A DNA stretch of 10,432 nucleotides, taken from Bermanella sp034112325 (GTDB taxonomy: Bacteria; Pseudomonadota; Gammaproteobacteria; Pseudomonadales; Oceanobacteraceae). Every line of letters begins with the position of its first letter. Position 1 is the first letter of the stretch. Location of the stretch: assembly GCA_034112325.1 (NCBI GenBank), contig JAWUVO010000047.1, positions 1 to 10,432 on the forward strand, in the 5' to 3' direction. The notes under the pieces were generated by a model that was not told the DNA's origin, did no database searches, and saw only the letters and a list, made by a program, of their open reading frames with translations. Shown one piece after another: positions 1-5,445 of the stretch. The position numbers and the translations under genes are program-made.

Positions 1-41
1 CCCGGTTCGTTTTCTAACAAAATCGAAATTATATGTCTCAT
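1..41 (-). CDS. ilvH: Acetolactate synthase small (regulatory) subunit, 5' end only
   Basis: Only the first 13 codons and part of the 14th are present. They read MRHIISILLENEPG, close to the start of E. coli IlvH (MRRILSVLLENESG). The ATG shares its A with the TAA of ilvI (TAATG), so the genes overlap by one base and are probably translationally coupled. A GGAG inside the last ilvI codons gives a Shine-Dalgarno at suitable spacing. In the known family this subunit carries an ACT domain, binds valine for feedback inhibition and activates the large subunit. None of that part is inside the window, so identity rests on the N-terminal match and the position after ilvI. Confidence 0.9.
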   Translation of the reverse strand, partial: MRHIISILLENEP

Positions 42-1783
42 TATGTGCGCTCCGTCTTACTTAACCACATATCTCGCATAGCACCTGTTGGTACTTGCAT
101 TGGGTATACGTGCTCATCCGGATCAACCACTACGTTAACAAATACTAAACGATCTTTATATTTACCAAAACAATCTGCCATGGCTTGGTCTAACTGTTCT
201 CTGCCTTCAACATTAATACCTACGTGGCCGTAAGATCTGGCTAACATTTCCCAGTCTGGAAGTGAGTCCATGTAAGAACTAGAGTGACGCCCTTCATAGT
301 TCATATCTTGCCACTGACGAACCATGCCTAACGAGCCATTATTCAAGCAGAAAATTTTAACTGGAATACCATATTGCAAACAGGTAGACATCTCTTGAAT
401 GTTCATTTGAATTGAACCTTCACCTGTCACACAAACAACCATTTCATCTGGGTAGTTTAATTTAACGCCCATTGCCGCAGGAAAACCAAATCCCATGGTG
501 CCTAAGCCACCTGAGTTGATCCATCTGTTGGGCTTATCAAATTTATAGTATTGCGCAGCAAACATCTGGTGTTGACCAACATCAGAACAAATATAAGCAT
601 CGCCTTTAGTTGCTTCCCAAAGACCTTGAATGGCTTCTTGAGGTTTAAGCACACCACTTTCATTTTTATCGTAGCGGCCAGCGTGACGCTTGCGCCATTC
701 TTCAATCTGACTCCACCAGCTTTCTAAAGCTTTTTGGTCAGGCAGTTGCGAAGTCGCTTTATCAGCTTTCATTTCTGCAACAATTTCGATCATTTCATCT
801 AATACTGAATCCATCGGGCCAACGATTGGAATATCTACAACCACCGTTTTTGAGATTGAAGACGGATCTATATCTACATGTACGATAGTGGCATCGGGAC
901 AAAACTTTTTAACCGCATTGGTTACTCGATCGTCAAAACGAGCACCTAGCGCTAAAATAACATCGGCGTTATGCATTGCCATGTTCGCTTCGTAAGAACC
1001 ATGCATACCCAGCATACCCAAAGACTGACGATCAGTTGCTGGATAAGCGCCTAAACCCATTAAGGTTTGAACGATTGGATAATTTAATTCACGTACTAGC
1101 TTACGTAATTGCTCAGACGCTTCGCCTAAAATAACACCGCCGCCAGAATAAAAAATCGGACGCTTGCCTTGTAACAACAATTCAACCGCTTTACGTATTT
1201 GACCACTGTGGCCTTTTTGCGGAGGTGTATAAGAGCGAATCTTAACTTTTTTCGGATAAACGTATTCGTGGCGATCACTTGGAATAGTCATATCTTTAGG
1301 AATATCAATTACCACTGGGCCGGGACGGCCTGAAGTTGCAATGTAAAACGCCTTTTTAACTACTTCTGGGATTTCGCTTGGGTGTCTGATGCTAAAACTG
1401 TGCTTAACGATTGGGCGTGAGATACCCATCATGTCAGTTTCTTGGAACGCATCATCACCAATTAAGTGGCTCATTACTTGGCCAGTAATAACAACCATAG
1501 GAATAGAGTCAGTAAACGCCGTAGCAATACCCGTAATTGTATTGGTTGCACCAGGGCCAGACGTTACCATTACGACACCAGGCTTGCCGCTTGCGCGAGC
1601 ATAACCATCAGCCATGTGGGTAGCTGCTTGTTCATGACGAACTAACACGTGCTTGACTGCACTTTGATTATAAAATGCATCGTATACATGCAAAAGACTA
1701 CCGCCTGGGTAGCCATAAACGTATTCAACGCCTTCTTCATGAAGGGATCGAACTAACATTTCACCGCCGGAGAGCATTTCCAC
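41..1783 (-). CDS. ilvI: Acetolactate synthase large (catalytic) subunit, IlvI/IlvB type
   Basis: Condenses two pyruvates to acetolactate, or pyruvate with 2-oxobutyrate to acetohydroxybutyrate, in valine, leucine and isoleucine synthesis; a cytoplasmic ThDP/FAD enzyme. Its 580 residues are typical. The N-terminal ThDP domain has GYPGG at 25-29 and catalytic Glu51 in RHEQAA. The central FAD domain includes GARFDDRV (280-287). The C-terminal ThDP domain has GEGS at 454-457 and ends in WLSKTERT, as E. coli IlvI does. Trp491 in VRQWQDM corresponds to the residue that favours 2-oxobutyrate in characterised enzymes. I accept the GTG start at 1783-1781 because it gives the family N-terminus MEMLSG and has AGAGGA (1791-1796) seven bases upstream; the ATG at 1777 is the alternative. 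The Mg-binding Asp of the usual GDGS motif is Glu here, which I recall also from Pseudomonas homologues. It is followed by ilvH and preceded by a structured leader. Confidence 0.97.
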   Translation of the reverse strand: MEMLSGGEMLVRSLHEEGVEYVYGYPGGSLLHVYDAFYNQSAVKHVLVRHEQAATHMADGYARASGKPGVVMVTSGPGATNTITGIATAFTDSIPMVVITGQVMSHLIGDDAFQETDMMGISRPIVKHSFSIRHPSEIPEVVKKAFYIATSGRPGPVVIDIPKDMTIPSDRHEYVYPKKVKIRSYTPPQKGHSGQIRKAVELLLQGKRPIFYSGGGVILGEASEQLRKLVRELNYPIVQTLMGLGAYPATDRQSLGMLGMHGSYEANMAMHNADVILALGARFDDRVTNAVKKFCPDATIVHVDIDPSSISKTVVVDIPIVGPMDSVLDEMIEIVAEMKADKATSQLPDQKALESWWSQIEEWRKRHAGRYDKNESGVLKPQEAIQGLWEATKGDAYICSDVGQHQMFAAQYYKFDKPNRWINSGGLGTMGFGFPAAMGVKLNYPDEMVVCVTGEGSIQMNIQEMSTCLQYGIPVKIFCLNNGSLGMVRQWQDMNYEGRHSSSYMDSLPDWEMLARSYGHVGINVEGREQLDQAMADCFGKYKDRLVFVNVVVDPDEHVYPMQVPTGAMRDMWLSKTERT

Positions 1784-1870
1784 CGTTTTGTCCTCTTATC
1801 ACTTGCTTACCCAATTGTAAGCAGTAAAACCATTTGATTAATTGAGCAAGTTCATCAATGACACACATAT

Positions 1871-1930
1871 CTAATTTTGCGCGATGAACTTAGCAATTAC
1901 GCTTGGAGTGATAGGCACTTGTAGTGCCAT
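1871..1930 (-). CDS. Possible leader peptide of ilvIH, 19 codons
   Basis: The ATG at 1930-1928 opens MALQVPITPSVIAKFIAQN and ends at TAG (1873-1871). Six of 19 residues are Leu, Ile or Val, which suits a leader sensing branched-chain aminoacyl-tRNA. The stop falls in the loop of the 9-bp stem 1891-1883/1856-1848, and codons 14-16 form the 5' arm of that stem. Against it, the Ile/Val codons are not in a run and no good Shine-Dalgarno precedes the ATG. A competing 29-codon frame (1986-1897) overlaps it but is not rich in these residues. The call is speculative. Confidence 0.25.
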   Translation of the reverse strand: MALQVPITPSVIAKFIAQN

Positions 1931-1958
1931 ATCAGATTTGACTGCATCTTAGGCAACC

Positions 1959-2000
1959 AAAAAGAATTTGGCTGAAGAAAGGTCATCTCTTCAGGGGCCA
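1959..2000 (-). terminator. Candidate attenuator/terminator hairpin in the ilvI leader
   Basis: On the minus strand TGGC, a CCC bulge and TGAAGA form the 5' arm. A 9-nt loop follows, then TCTTCA and GCCA form the 3' arm (1978-1969). A run of five T lies at 1963-1959, about five bases past the stem. The stem is only moderately GC-rich and the T run is not adjacent, so termination would be weak or conditional. It lies upstream of the 19-codon mini-ORF rather than downstream, which does not fit a classic attenuator. Confidence 0.3.
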
Positions 2001-2051
2001 CAAAATATGTGAATCAATGATGTTCGATTACACGTTAATTTCGGGCTGCAT

Positions 2052-2079
2052 ATTTTGACATTAGCAGCAGTTAAGTCAA
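2052..2079 (-). promoter_or_regulatory. Candidate promoter for ilvIH
   Basis: Reading the minus strand, TTGACT (2079-2074) is followed after 16 bases by CAAAAT (2057-2052). The -35 matches consensus at five of six positions and the -10 at four of six. Transcription would begin near 2045, leaving about 260 nt before the ilvI GTG. It is the best sigma70-type match I saw on this strand between the two genes. Confidence 0.45.
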
Positions 2080-2109
2080 GCCAAAACCCCTATAAAACCT
2101 TGATAACTC

Positions 2110-2139
2110 TTGACATTTATTCACTTAAGCAAGTATTAC
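2110..2139 (+). promoter_or_regulatory. Possible upstream promoter for the DUF4124 gene
   Basis: A perfect TTGACA (2110-2115) is followed after 18 bases by TATTAC (2134-2139), a four-of-six -10 match. It would give a 5' UTR of roughly 80 nt. It is less convincing than the extended -10 site closer to the gene. Confidence 0.3.
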
Positions 2140-2171
2140 TTTGCTTTCGCACCAAAATAGATATGCTGACC

Positions 2172-2202
2172 TTGTAAAAGTTGCAAAAAAGTCTGCTATA
2201 AC
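2172..2202 (+). promoter_or_regulatory. Candidate extended -10 promoter for the DUF4124 gene
   Basis: TGCTATAAC (2194-2202) is an extended -10 element, TGN followed by a five-of-six TATAAT match. A weak TTGTAA (2172-2177) lies 19 bases upstream of it. The start site would be near 2209, giving a leader of under 20 nt. The translation signal before the ATG is only a weak GGA at 2217-2219. Confidence 0.45.
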
Positions 2203-2225
2203 CCTATATATCCAATGGATTAGAT

Positions 2226-2681
2226 ATGAAAAACATATTATTTATCTCACTAATGCTCAGCCTTACCGTGGCGTTTAGTCATGCCTCCCAGATGTATAAG
2301 TGGGTTGATGAAAACGGCCAAACTCAGTTTTCCCAGTTTCCACCTTCTGCGACTTCTCAATCAGAACAAATAAAAGTAGAAGCACCAAAATCTAGACAGT
2401 CCGCATCCTCAAAAGAAAAGCTAGATAATATGCGTCAAAAATTACTGGAAAATAGTGTTGGGCGAGGTGAAAAAGAACGAGATAAAGAAGAGCAAGATAA
2501 GAAAAAAGAAGAATTAGCCAGAGCTTGTACTACTTCTAAAAAGCGGTTAAAAAAGCTGCAAGAAAATGGTCGTGTTTACACAGAACTAGAAAATGGCGAA
2601 CGCAAATGGTTTGATGTAAAAGAGCGTGATGGCCTAATTAAAGATGCACAACAGGATGTAGCTGACTACTGCTCTAAATAA
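2226..2681 (+). CDS. Small secreted DUF4124-domain protein with charged coiled coil
   Basis: A 151-residue protein of unknown function. Residues 1-20 are a typical signal peptide with likely cleavage after Ala20 (SHA-S). The next block, MYKWVDENGQTQFSQFPP at 23-40, matches the N-terminal DUF4124 signature seen in many gammaproteobacterial envelope proteins (Y-x-W-x-D-x-x-G, then F/Y-S and PP). Residues about 63-112 are rich in Lys, Glu, Arg and Gln and probably form a helix or coiled coil. Cys101 and Cys149 are the only cysteines in the mature protein and could form a disulfide in the periplasm. The gene is monocistronic and faces the 3' end of pgeF only 21 bases away, with no clear terminator between them. 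The domain call is solid; the role is unknown, and nothing nearby points to a partner. Confidence 0.8.
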   Translation: MKNILFISLMLSLTVAFSHASQMYKWVDENGQTQFSQFPPSATSQSEQIKVEAPKSRQSASSKEKLDNMRQKLLENSVGRGEKERDKEEQDKKKEELARACTTSKKRLKKLQENGRVYTELENGERKWFDVKERDGLIKDAQQDVADYCSK

Positions 2682-2702
2682 TGAGTTAAATCACTGCACA
2701 GC

Positions 2703-3425
2703 TCAATCACCTTCTATCCAAATAAGACTGGCCATGCGGCCAGTTTTACCATCACGTCGATAACTAAAAAAGTGCTCGCTATCTTCGAACGTACAATCTA
2801 AACCGCCGTACACACCAGTAATTCCAAGCTTGCTGAGTCTCAGCCGGGCCAAGCTATAAATATCCGCCAGCCACTTTTCCTTGTTAACGGAACGCTCAAA
2901 GGCCTGATTCGATTCCTCATGGTGATGACAAAAAGCATTTTTGACTTCGTCACCCACTTCGAATGCCTTTGGTCCAATAGCCGGCCCTAAATACGCTAAC
3001 AGAGTATCTTTCGAGTTGAATGCTGCAACCGCATTTTCAATAACCCCATCCAATAAGCCGCGCCAACCTGCGTGCACTGCGGCCACTTGACTGCCTTGCT
3101 GATTACATAAAAGTACTGGCAGGCAATCTGCAGACATGACACAGCAAACATTATTTTTTTGGCGGGTAAAACTACCATCAGCATCGGGGATTGTTGCACC
3201 TATAACAGATGCATCTAACACATGAACGCCATGAACCTGGTTAAGCCATTTAGGCTCTGCCGGTAACTGACGGGCTAAACGCTTGCGGTTTTCTAGTACA
3301 CAATCAACATTATCATCAACGTGACTACCTAGGTTCATCGAGTCAAATGGCGTCGAGCTCACACCGCCGTTACGAGTGGTGATTAACGTTTTCACTCGCT
3401 TGGGCGCAGGCCACGATGCCACCAT
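2703..3425 (-). CDS. pgeF: Peptidoglycan editing factor PgeF (YfiH, DUF152/laccase-domain family)
   Basis: A 240-residue cytoplasmic protein of the YfiH family. In E. coli, PgeF keeps peptidoglycan precursors correct by removing or preventing L-Ser in place of L-Ala at the first stem position. Homologues have also been called polyphenol oxidases or purine nucleosidases. The family zinc ligands are present: His65 in NQVHG, Cys101 in SADCLPVLL and His118 in AAVHAGWRGL, with the same spacing as in E. coli. LGPAIGP, FEVG and the C-terminal FFSYRRDGKTGRMASLIW are also conserved. The ATG at 3425 is the only plausible start: no in-frame ATG, GTG or TTG occurs between it and the end of rluD, though its AGG ribosome site is weak. 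It lies 25 bases after rluD on the same strand and is surely co-transcribed with it, as in E. coli. The clpB that follows in E. coli and Pseudomonas is missing here. Confidence 0.95.
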   Translation of the reverse strand: MVASWPAPKRVKTLITTRNGGVSSTPFDSMNLGSHVDDNVDCVLENRKRLARQLPAEPKWLNQVHGVHVLDASVIGATIPDADGSFTRQKNNVCCVMSADCLPVLLCNQQGSQVAAVHAGWRGLLDGVIENAVAAFNSKDTLLAYLGPAIGPKAFEVGDEVKNAFCHHHEESNQAFERSVNKEKWLADIYSLARLRLSKLGITGVYGGLDCTFEDSEHFFSYRRDGKTGRMASLIWIEGD

Positions 3426-3450
3426 AAAGCCTGAGGGTGATGTGTCGAGG

Positions 3451-4422
3451 CTAATATTCCACCTCGTCCGATTGTTCTAAGTCGTAGTGTAAAGCGGCTA
3501 ACAACTCTTGGAAATCTTCTGGTAAGCCTACTTCCCATTGCACCAACTTTTCGGTGTGCGGGTGGATTAGCTTAATTTGCTTGGCATGCAGTGCCTGACG
3601 GGGGAAGTCTCTTAAGGCATCTTTTAATACTGAGCTAACACCTTTTGGCAAACGAACACGACCACCATAGGTTTGGTCGCCAGCCAATGGGTGTTTAATA
3701 TGAGCCATGTGCACACGTATTTGGTGCGTTCTACCCGTCTCCAACTTCACACGCACGTGGGTGTGATTGGCAAATTTTTCTAGTACTCGGTAATGCGTAA
3801 CAGCATCTTTACCAGTTGGGTGAACCGCCATTTTGGTGCGGTCTTTAGCGTGACGCGCCATTGGTTCTTTCACCGAACCACCGCCGGTTATAATTCCTTG
3901 AATAATAGCTTCATATTCACGCCCCATTTCTCGGGTTTGCAGCTGGGTTACAATATGATTTTGTGCTTGTAGCGTTTTAGCTACCACCATCAGCCCAGTC
4001 GTATCTTTATCTAATCGGTGCACAATGCCGGCTCTAGGAATGTCTTGCAGACTAGGGCAGTGATGCAACAAACCGTTTAACAGTGTGCCATCTAAATTAC
4101 CGGCCGCAGGATGCACCACTAAGTTCATAGGCTTGTTGACTACTAAAATATGATCGTCTTCGTAGACGATGTCTAATTTTAGATCTTCAGGTAACCACTC
4201 GCCCTCAGCTTGAGTCACTACGTCTATCTCAAGTAACTCTGCTCCCACTAATTTATCTTTTGATTTGCGTGTTGCGCCATCCACGGTTAAGGTTCCATCC
4301 TTTATCCATGCTTGCAATCGCGCACGACTAAAATCAGGGAACAATTGGGCTGCAATCTGGTCGAATCGCTTATTACCCAGTTCGTTGGGTACTTTTATAC
4401 TTTGTTGGATATGTTCTGACAT
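3451..4422 (-). CDS. rluD: 23S rRNA pseudouridine(1911/1915/1917) synthase RluD
   Basis: Converts three uridines in helix 69 of 23S rRNA to pseudouridine, at the subunit interface contacted by tRNA and release factors. Its 323 residues compare with 326 in E. coli. Residues about 16-70 form an S4 RNA-binding domain (RFDQIAAQLFP, SRARLQAWIKDGTLTVDG). The RluA-type catalytic domain follows, with VVNKPMNLVVHPA (94-106) and GIVHRLDKDTTGL (132-144); Asp138 in HRLD is the expected catalytic aspartate. LETGRTHQIRVHMAHIKHPLAGD is the conserved RNA-binding loop. The ATG at 4422 has AAGG (4430-4433) seven bases upstream. rluD heads an operon with pgeF and diverges from bamD, the arrangement found in E. 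coli and Pseudomonas. Confidence 0.97.
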   Translation of the reverse strand: MSEHIQQSIKVPNELGNKRFDQIAAQLFPDFSRARLQAWIKDGTLTVDGATRKSKDKLVGAELLEIDVVTQAEGEWLPEDLKLDIVYEDDHILVVNKPMNLVVHPAAGNLDGTLLNGLLHHCPSLQDIPRAGIVHRLDKDTTGLMVVAKTLQAQNHIVTQLQTREMGREYEAIIQGIITGGGSVKEPMARHAKDRTKMAVHPTGKDAVTHYRVLEKFANHTHVRVKLETGRTHQIRVHMAHIKHPLAGDQTYGGRVRLPKGVSSVLKDALRDFPRQALHAKQIKLIHPHTEKLVQWEVGLPEDFQELLAALHYDLEQSDEVEY

Positions 4423-4459
4423 TTACTAACCTTGGTGAACCGCGTCTCATGTGGTTAAA

Positions 4460-4488
4460 TTGCATGCTTACAAGTACCACTCGATAAT
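4460..4488 (+). promoter_or_regulatory. Candidate bamD promoter
   Basis: GATAAT (4483-4488) is a five-of-six -10 match, with TTGCAT (4460-4465) 17 bases upstream as a weak -35. TATAAC at 4488-4493 is an overlapping alternative -10. Transcription would start near 4495, leaving about 30 nt before the ATG. The site interleaves with the divergent rluD promoter. Confidence 0.4.
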
Positions 4489-4508
4489 ATAACGTAACTT
4501 TAATTAAC

Positions 4509-4517
4509 ATTATAACA
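4509..4517 (-). promoter_or_regulatory. Extended -10 promoter for rluD-pgeF
   Basis: On the minus strand these bases read TGTTATAAT, a perfect extended -10 (TGN plus consensus TATAAT). No good -35 is visible at 16-18 bases, which is usual for extended -10 promoters. Start would be near 4502, about 80 nt before rluD. The element lies inside the predicted bamD 5' UTR, so the two divergent transcripts would overlap slightly at their 5' ends. Confidence 0.5.
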
Positions 4518-4526
4518 GATATACCT

Positions 4527-5348
4527 ATGCGAATTCTTATGATCCTTATGGCCATTTTAACATTGGCCGCCTGTAGCTCCGACGGAAAGCGTGCTAACGC
4601 CCTTGAAACAGAGCAAGAACTCTATGAAAAGGCCTCTAAAGCCCTTGACGAGAGCAATTATTTTTTAGCCGTAGAAAACCTGCAAAAACTAGGCAGTGAG
4701 TACCCTTTTGGTAATTACAGCGAGCAGGCGCAGTTAGAACTGATATACGCTCAGTTTAAATCTCAAGAACTTGAAGGCGCTCGCGCCTCCGCAGAACGAT
4801 TTATTCGCCTGCATCAAAATCATGCAAACGTCGATTATGCTTACTATATGAAAGCACTAACCACATACGAATTAGGCCTAAGCTTGGTGGAGCGTTATTT
4901 TTCAGACGACCAAGCTATGCGCGACGATTCACCTGCTAGAGAGTCTTTTCAAGAACTTTCTGAACTTATTGGTCGCTTTCCTACCAGTGAATACGCTTAC
5001 GATGCTCGCCAACGTATGATTTACCTGCGTGACCGTTTAGCATTACACGATGTACACGTGGCTCGATATTATTTGAAACGCCATGCGTATTTAGCCGCCG
5101 CTAATCGTGGTAAGCACATAATAGAAACCTACCAAGGCACTACTCATGTAGCCGAGGGCCTTGCAATTATGACTGAAGGCTACCAGTTACTGGGACAGCA
5201 AGATTTAGCCGACAATAGCTTTAAAGTTTTAGTAGCTAATTTTCCTGACCACGCTCAAATTAAAGATGGAAAACTGATCGCCAGTGGCTGGGCTACAAAA
5301 GATCGTCGTACTTTATGGAACGTAATTACGTTTGGACTGATTGATTAA
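4527..5348 (+). CDS. bamD: Outer membrane protein assembly factor BamD (lipoprotein)
   Basis: Essential lipoprotein of the BAM complex. It sits on the inner face of the outer membrane, binds BamA and helps receive and fold beta-barrel proteins. A short signal peptide ends in the lipobox LAAC at 13-16. Cys16 would be lipidated, and Ser at mature +2 favours outer-membrane sorting. The mature part is helical and TPR-like, with family landmarks YPFGNYSEQAQLELIYA (59-75), RFIRLHQNHANVDYAYYM (91-108), FPTSEYAYDA and YLRDRLA. At 273 residues it exceeds E. coli BamD (245), mainly through a C-terminal extension after about residue 240 that ends VITFGLID. The first ATG is kept because it supplies Arg2, the only positive charge of the signal peptide. 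No Shine-Dalgarno is visible. Its divergence from rluD is the conserved arrangement. Confidence 0.96.
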   Translation: MRILMILMAILTLAACSSDGKRANALETEQELYEKASKALDESNYFLAVENLQKLGSEYPFGNYSEQAQLELIYAQFKSQELEGARASAERFIRLHQNHANVDYAYYMKALTTYELGLSLVERYFSDDQAMRDDSPARESFQELSELIGRFPTSEYAYDARQRMIYLRDRLALHDVHVARYYLKRHAYLAAANRGKHIIETYQGTTHVAEGLAIMTEGYQLLGQQDLADNSFKVLVANFPDHAQIKDGKLIASGWATKDRRTLWNVITFGLID

Positions 5349-5371
5349 CTAGCCGGAATAAAATACCGGAT

Positions 5372-5410
5372 AATAAAATCAGCAAACAATAAAATCAGCG
5401 AACAATAAAA
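5372..5410. repeat. Tandem 16-bp repeat, about 2.4 copies
   Basis: Two adjacent 16-base units, AATAAAATCAGCAAAC (5372-5387) and AATAAAATCAGCGAAC (5388-5403), differ at one base. A third, partial AATAAAA (5404-5410) runs into the terminator stem. The repeat lies between the bamD stop and the terminator, is not coding, and looks like slippage or local duplication rather than a mobile repeat. Confidence 0.8.
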
Positions 5411-5439
5411 AGGCCATTAAATGATTAATGGCCTTTTTT
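5407..5439. terminator. Bidirectional intrinsic terminator for bamD and nadE
   Basis: A perfect 9-bp stem, GGCCATTAA (5412-5420) and TTAATGGCC (5425-5433), has a 4-nt loop ATGA. AAAAA precedes it (5407-5411) and TTTTTT follows it (5434-5439). It therefore reads as an intrinsic terminator on both strands, as expected between the convergent genes bamD and nadE. Its T side ends only six bases from the nadE stop codon. Confidence 0.93.
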
Positions 5440-5445
5440 ATGTCT

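Larger units (their letters stand above)
1784..2045 (-). promoter_or_regulatory. Candidate structured 5' leader of ilvIH
   Basis: This is the part of the 442-base gene-free stretch (1784-2225) that would be transcribed toward ilvI. On the minus strand it contains, in order: a bulged hairpin (2000-1969) with a nearby T run, a small GGCACT/AGTGCC hairpin (1928-1914), a 19-codon mini-ORF (1930-1871), and three inverted-repeat segments. Segment 1891-1883 can pair with 1856-1848 (9 bp). Alternatively 1851-1840 can pair with 1816-1812 plus 1807-1801 (12 bp with a 4-nt bulge), while 1823-1817 can pair with 1810-1804 (7 bp). The second fold excludes the other two. The geometry resembles amino-acid-responsive leaders, but no strong U-tract follows the last hairpin, so the mechanism is inference. 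An Lrp-controlled leader, as in E. coli ilvIH, is another possibility. Confidence 0.45.

Noticed and set aside
33..1604. Short open frames at 33-233 (+), 502-705 (-) and 1389-1604 (+)
   Set aside because: All lie inside ilvI in other frames, have no ribosome site or recognisable protein, and contradict the clear acetolactate synthase reading.
1897..1986. 29-codon frame in the ilvI leader as a leader peptide gene
   Set aside because: Not rich in Leu, Ile or Val, and its GAAGAG abuts the ATG, too close for a working Shine-Dalgarno. Kept only as part of a finding.
2055..2096. TTGACA at 2055-2060 with TATAAA near 2091 as a plus-strand promoter
   Set aside because: The spacing is about 30 bases, far from the 16-18 needed.
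1784..2225. T-box or metabolite riboswitch before ilvI
   Set aside because: No T-box sequence or recognisable riboswitch core, and T-boxes on ilv genes are mainly a Gram-positive trait.
4373..4555. 60-codon minus-strand frame across the rluD start and bamD start
   Set aside because: Overlaps both real genes and the shared promoter region; the Ile/Arg-rich start is just the antisense of the bamD signal peptide.
5353..5368. CCGG-loop-CCGG hairpin after bamD as a first terminator
   Set aside because: Only four base pairs with no T run; the strong terminator lies some 45 bases further on.
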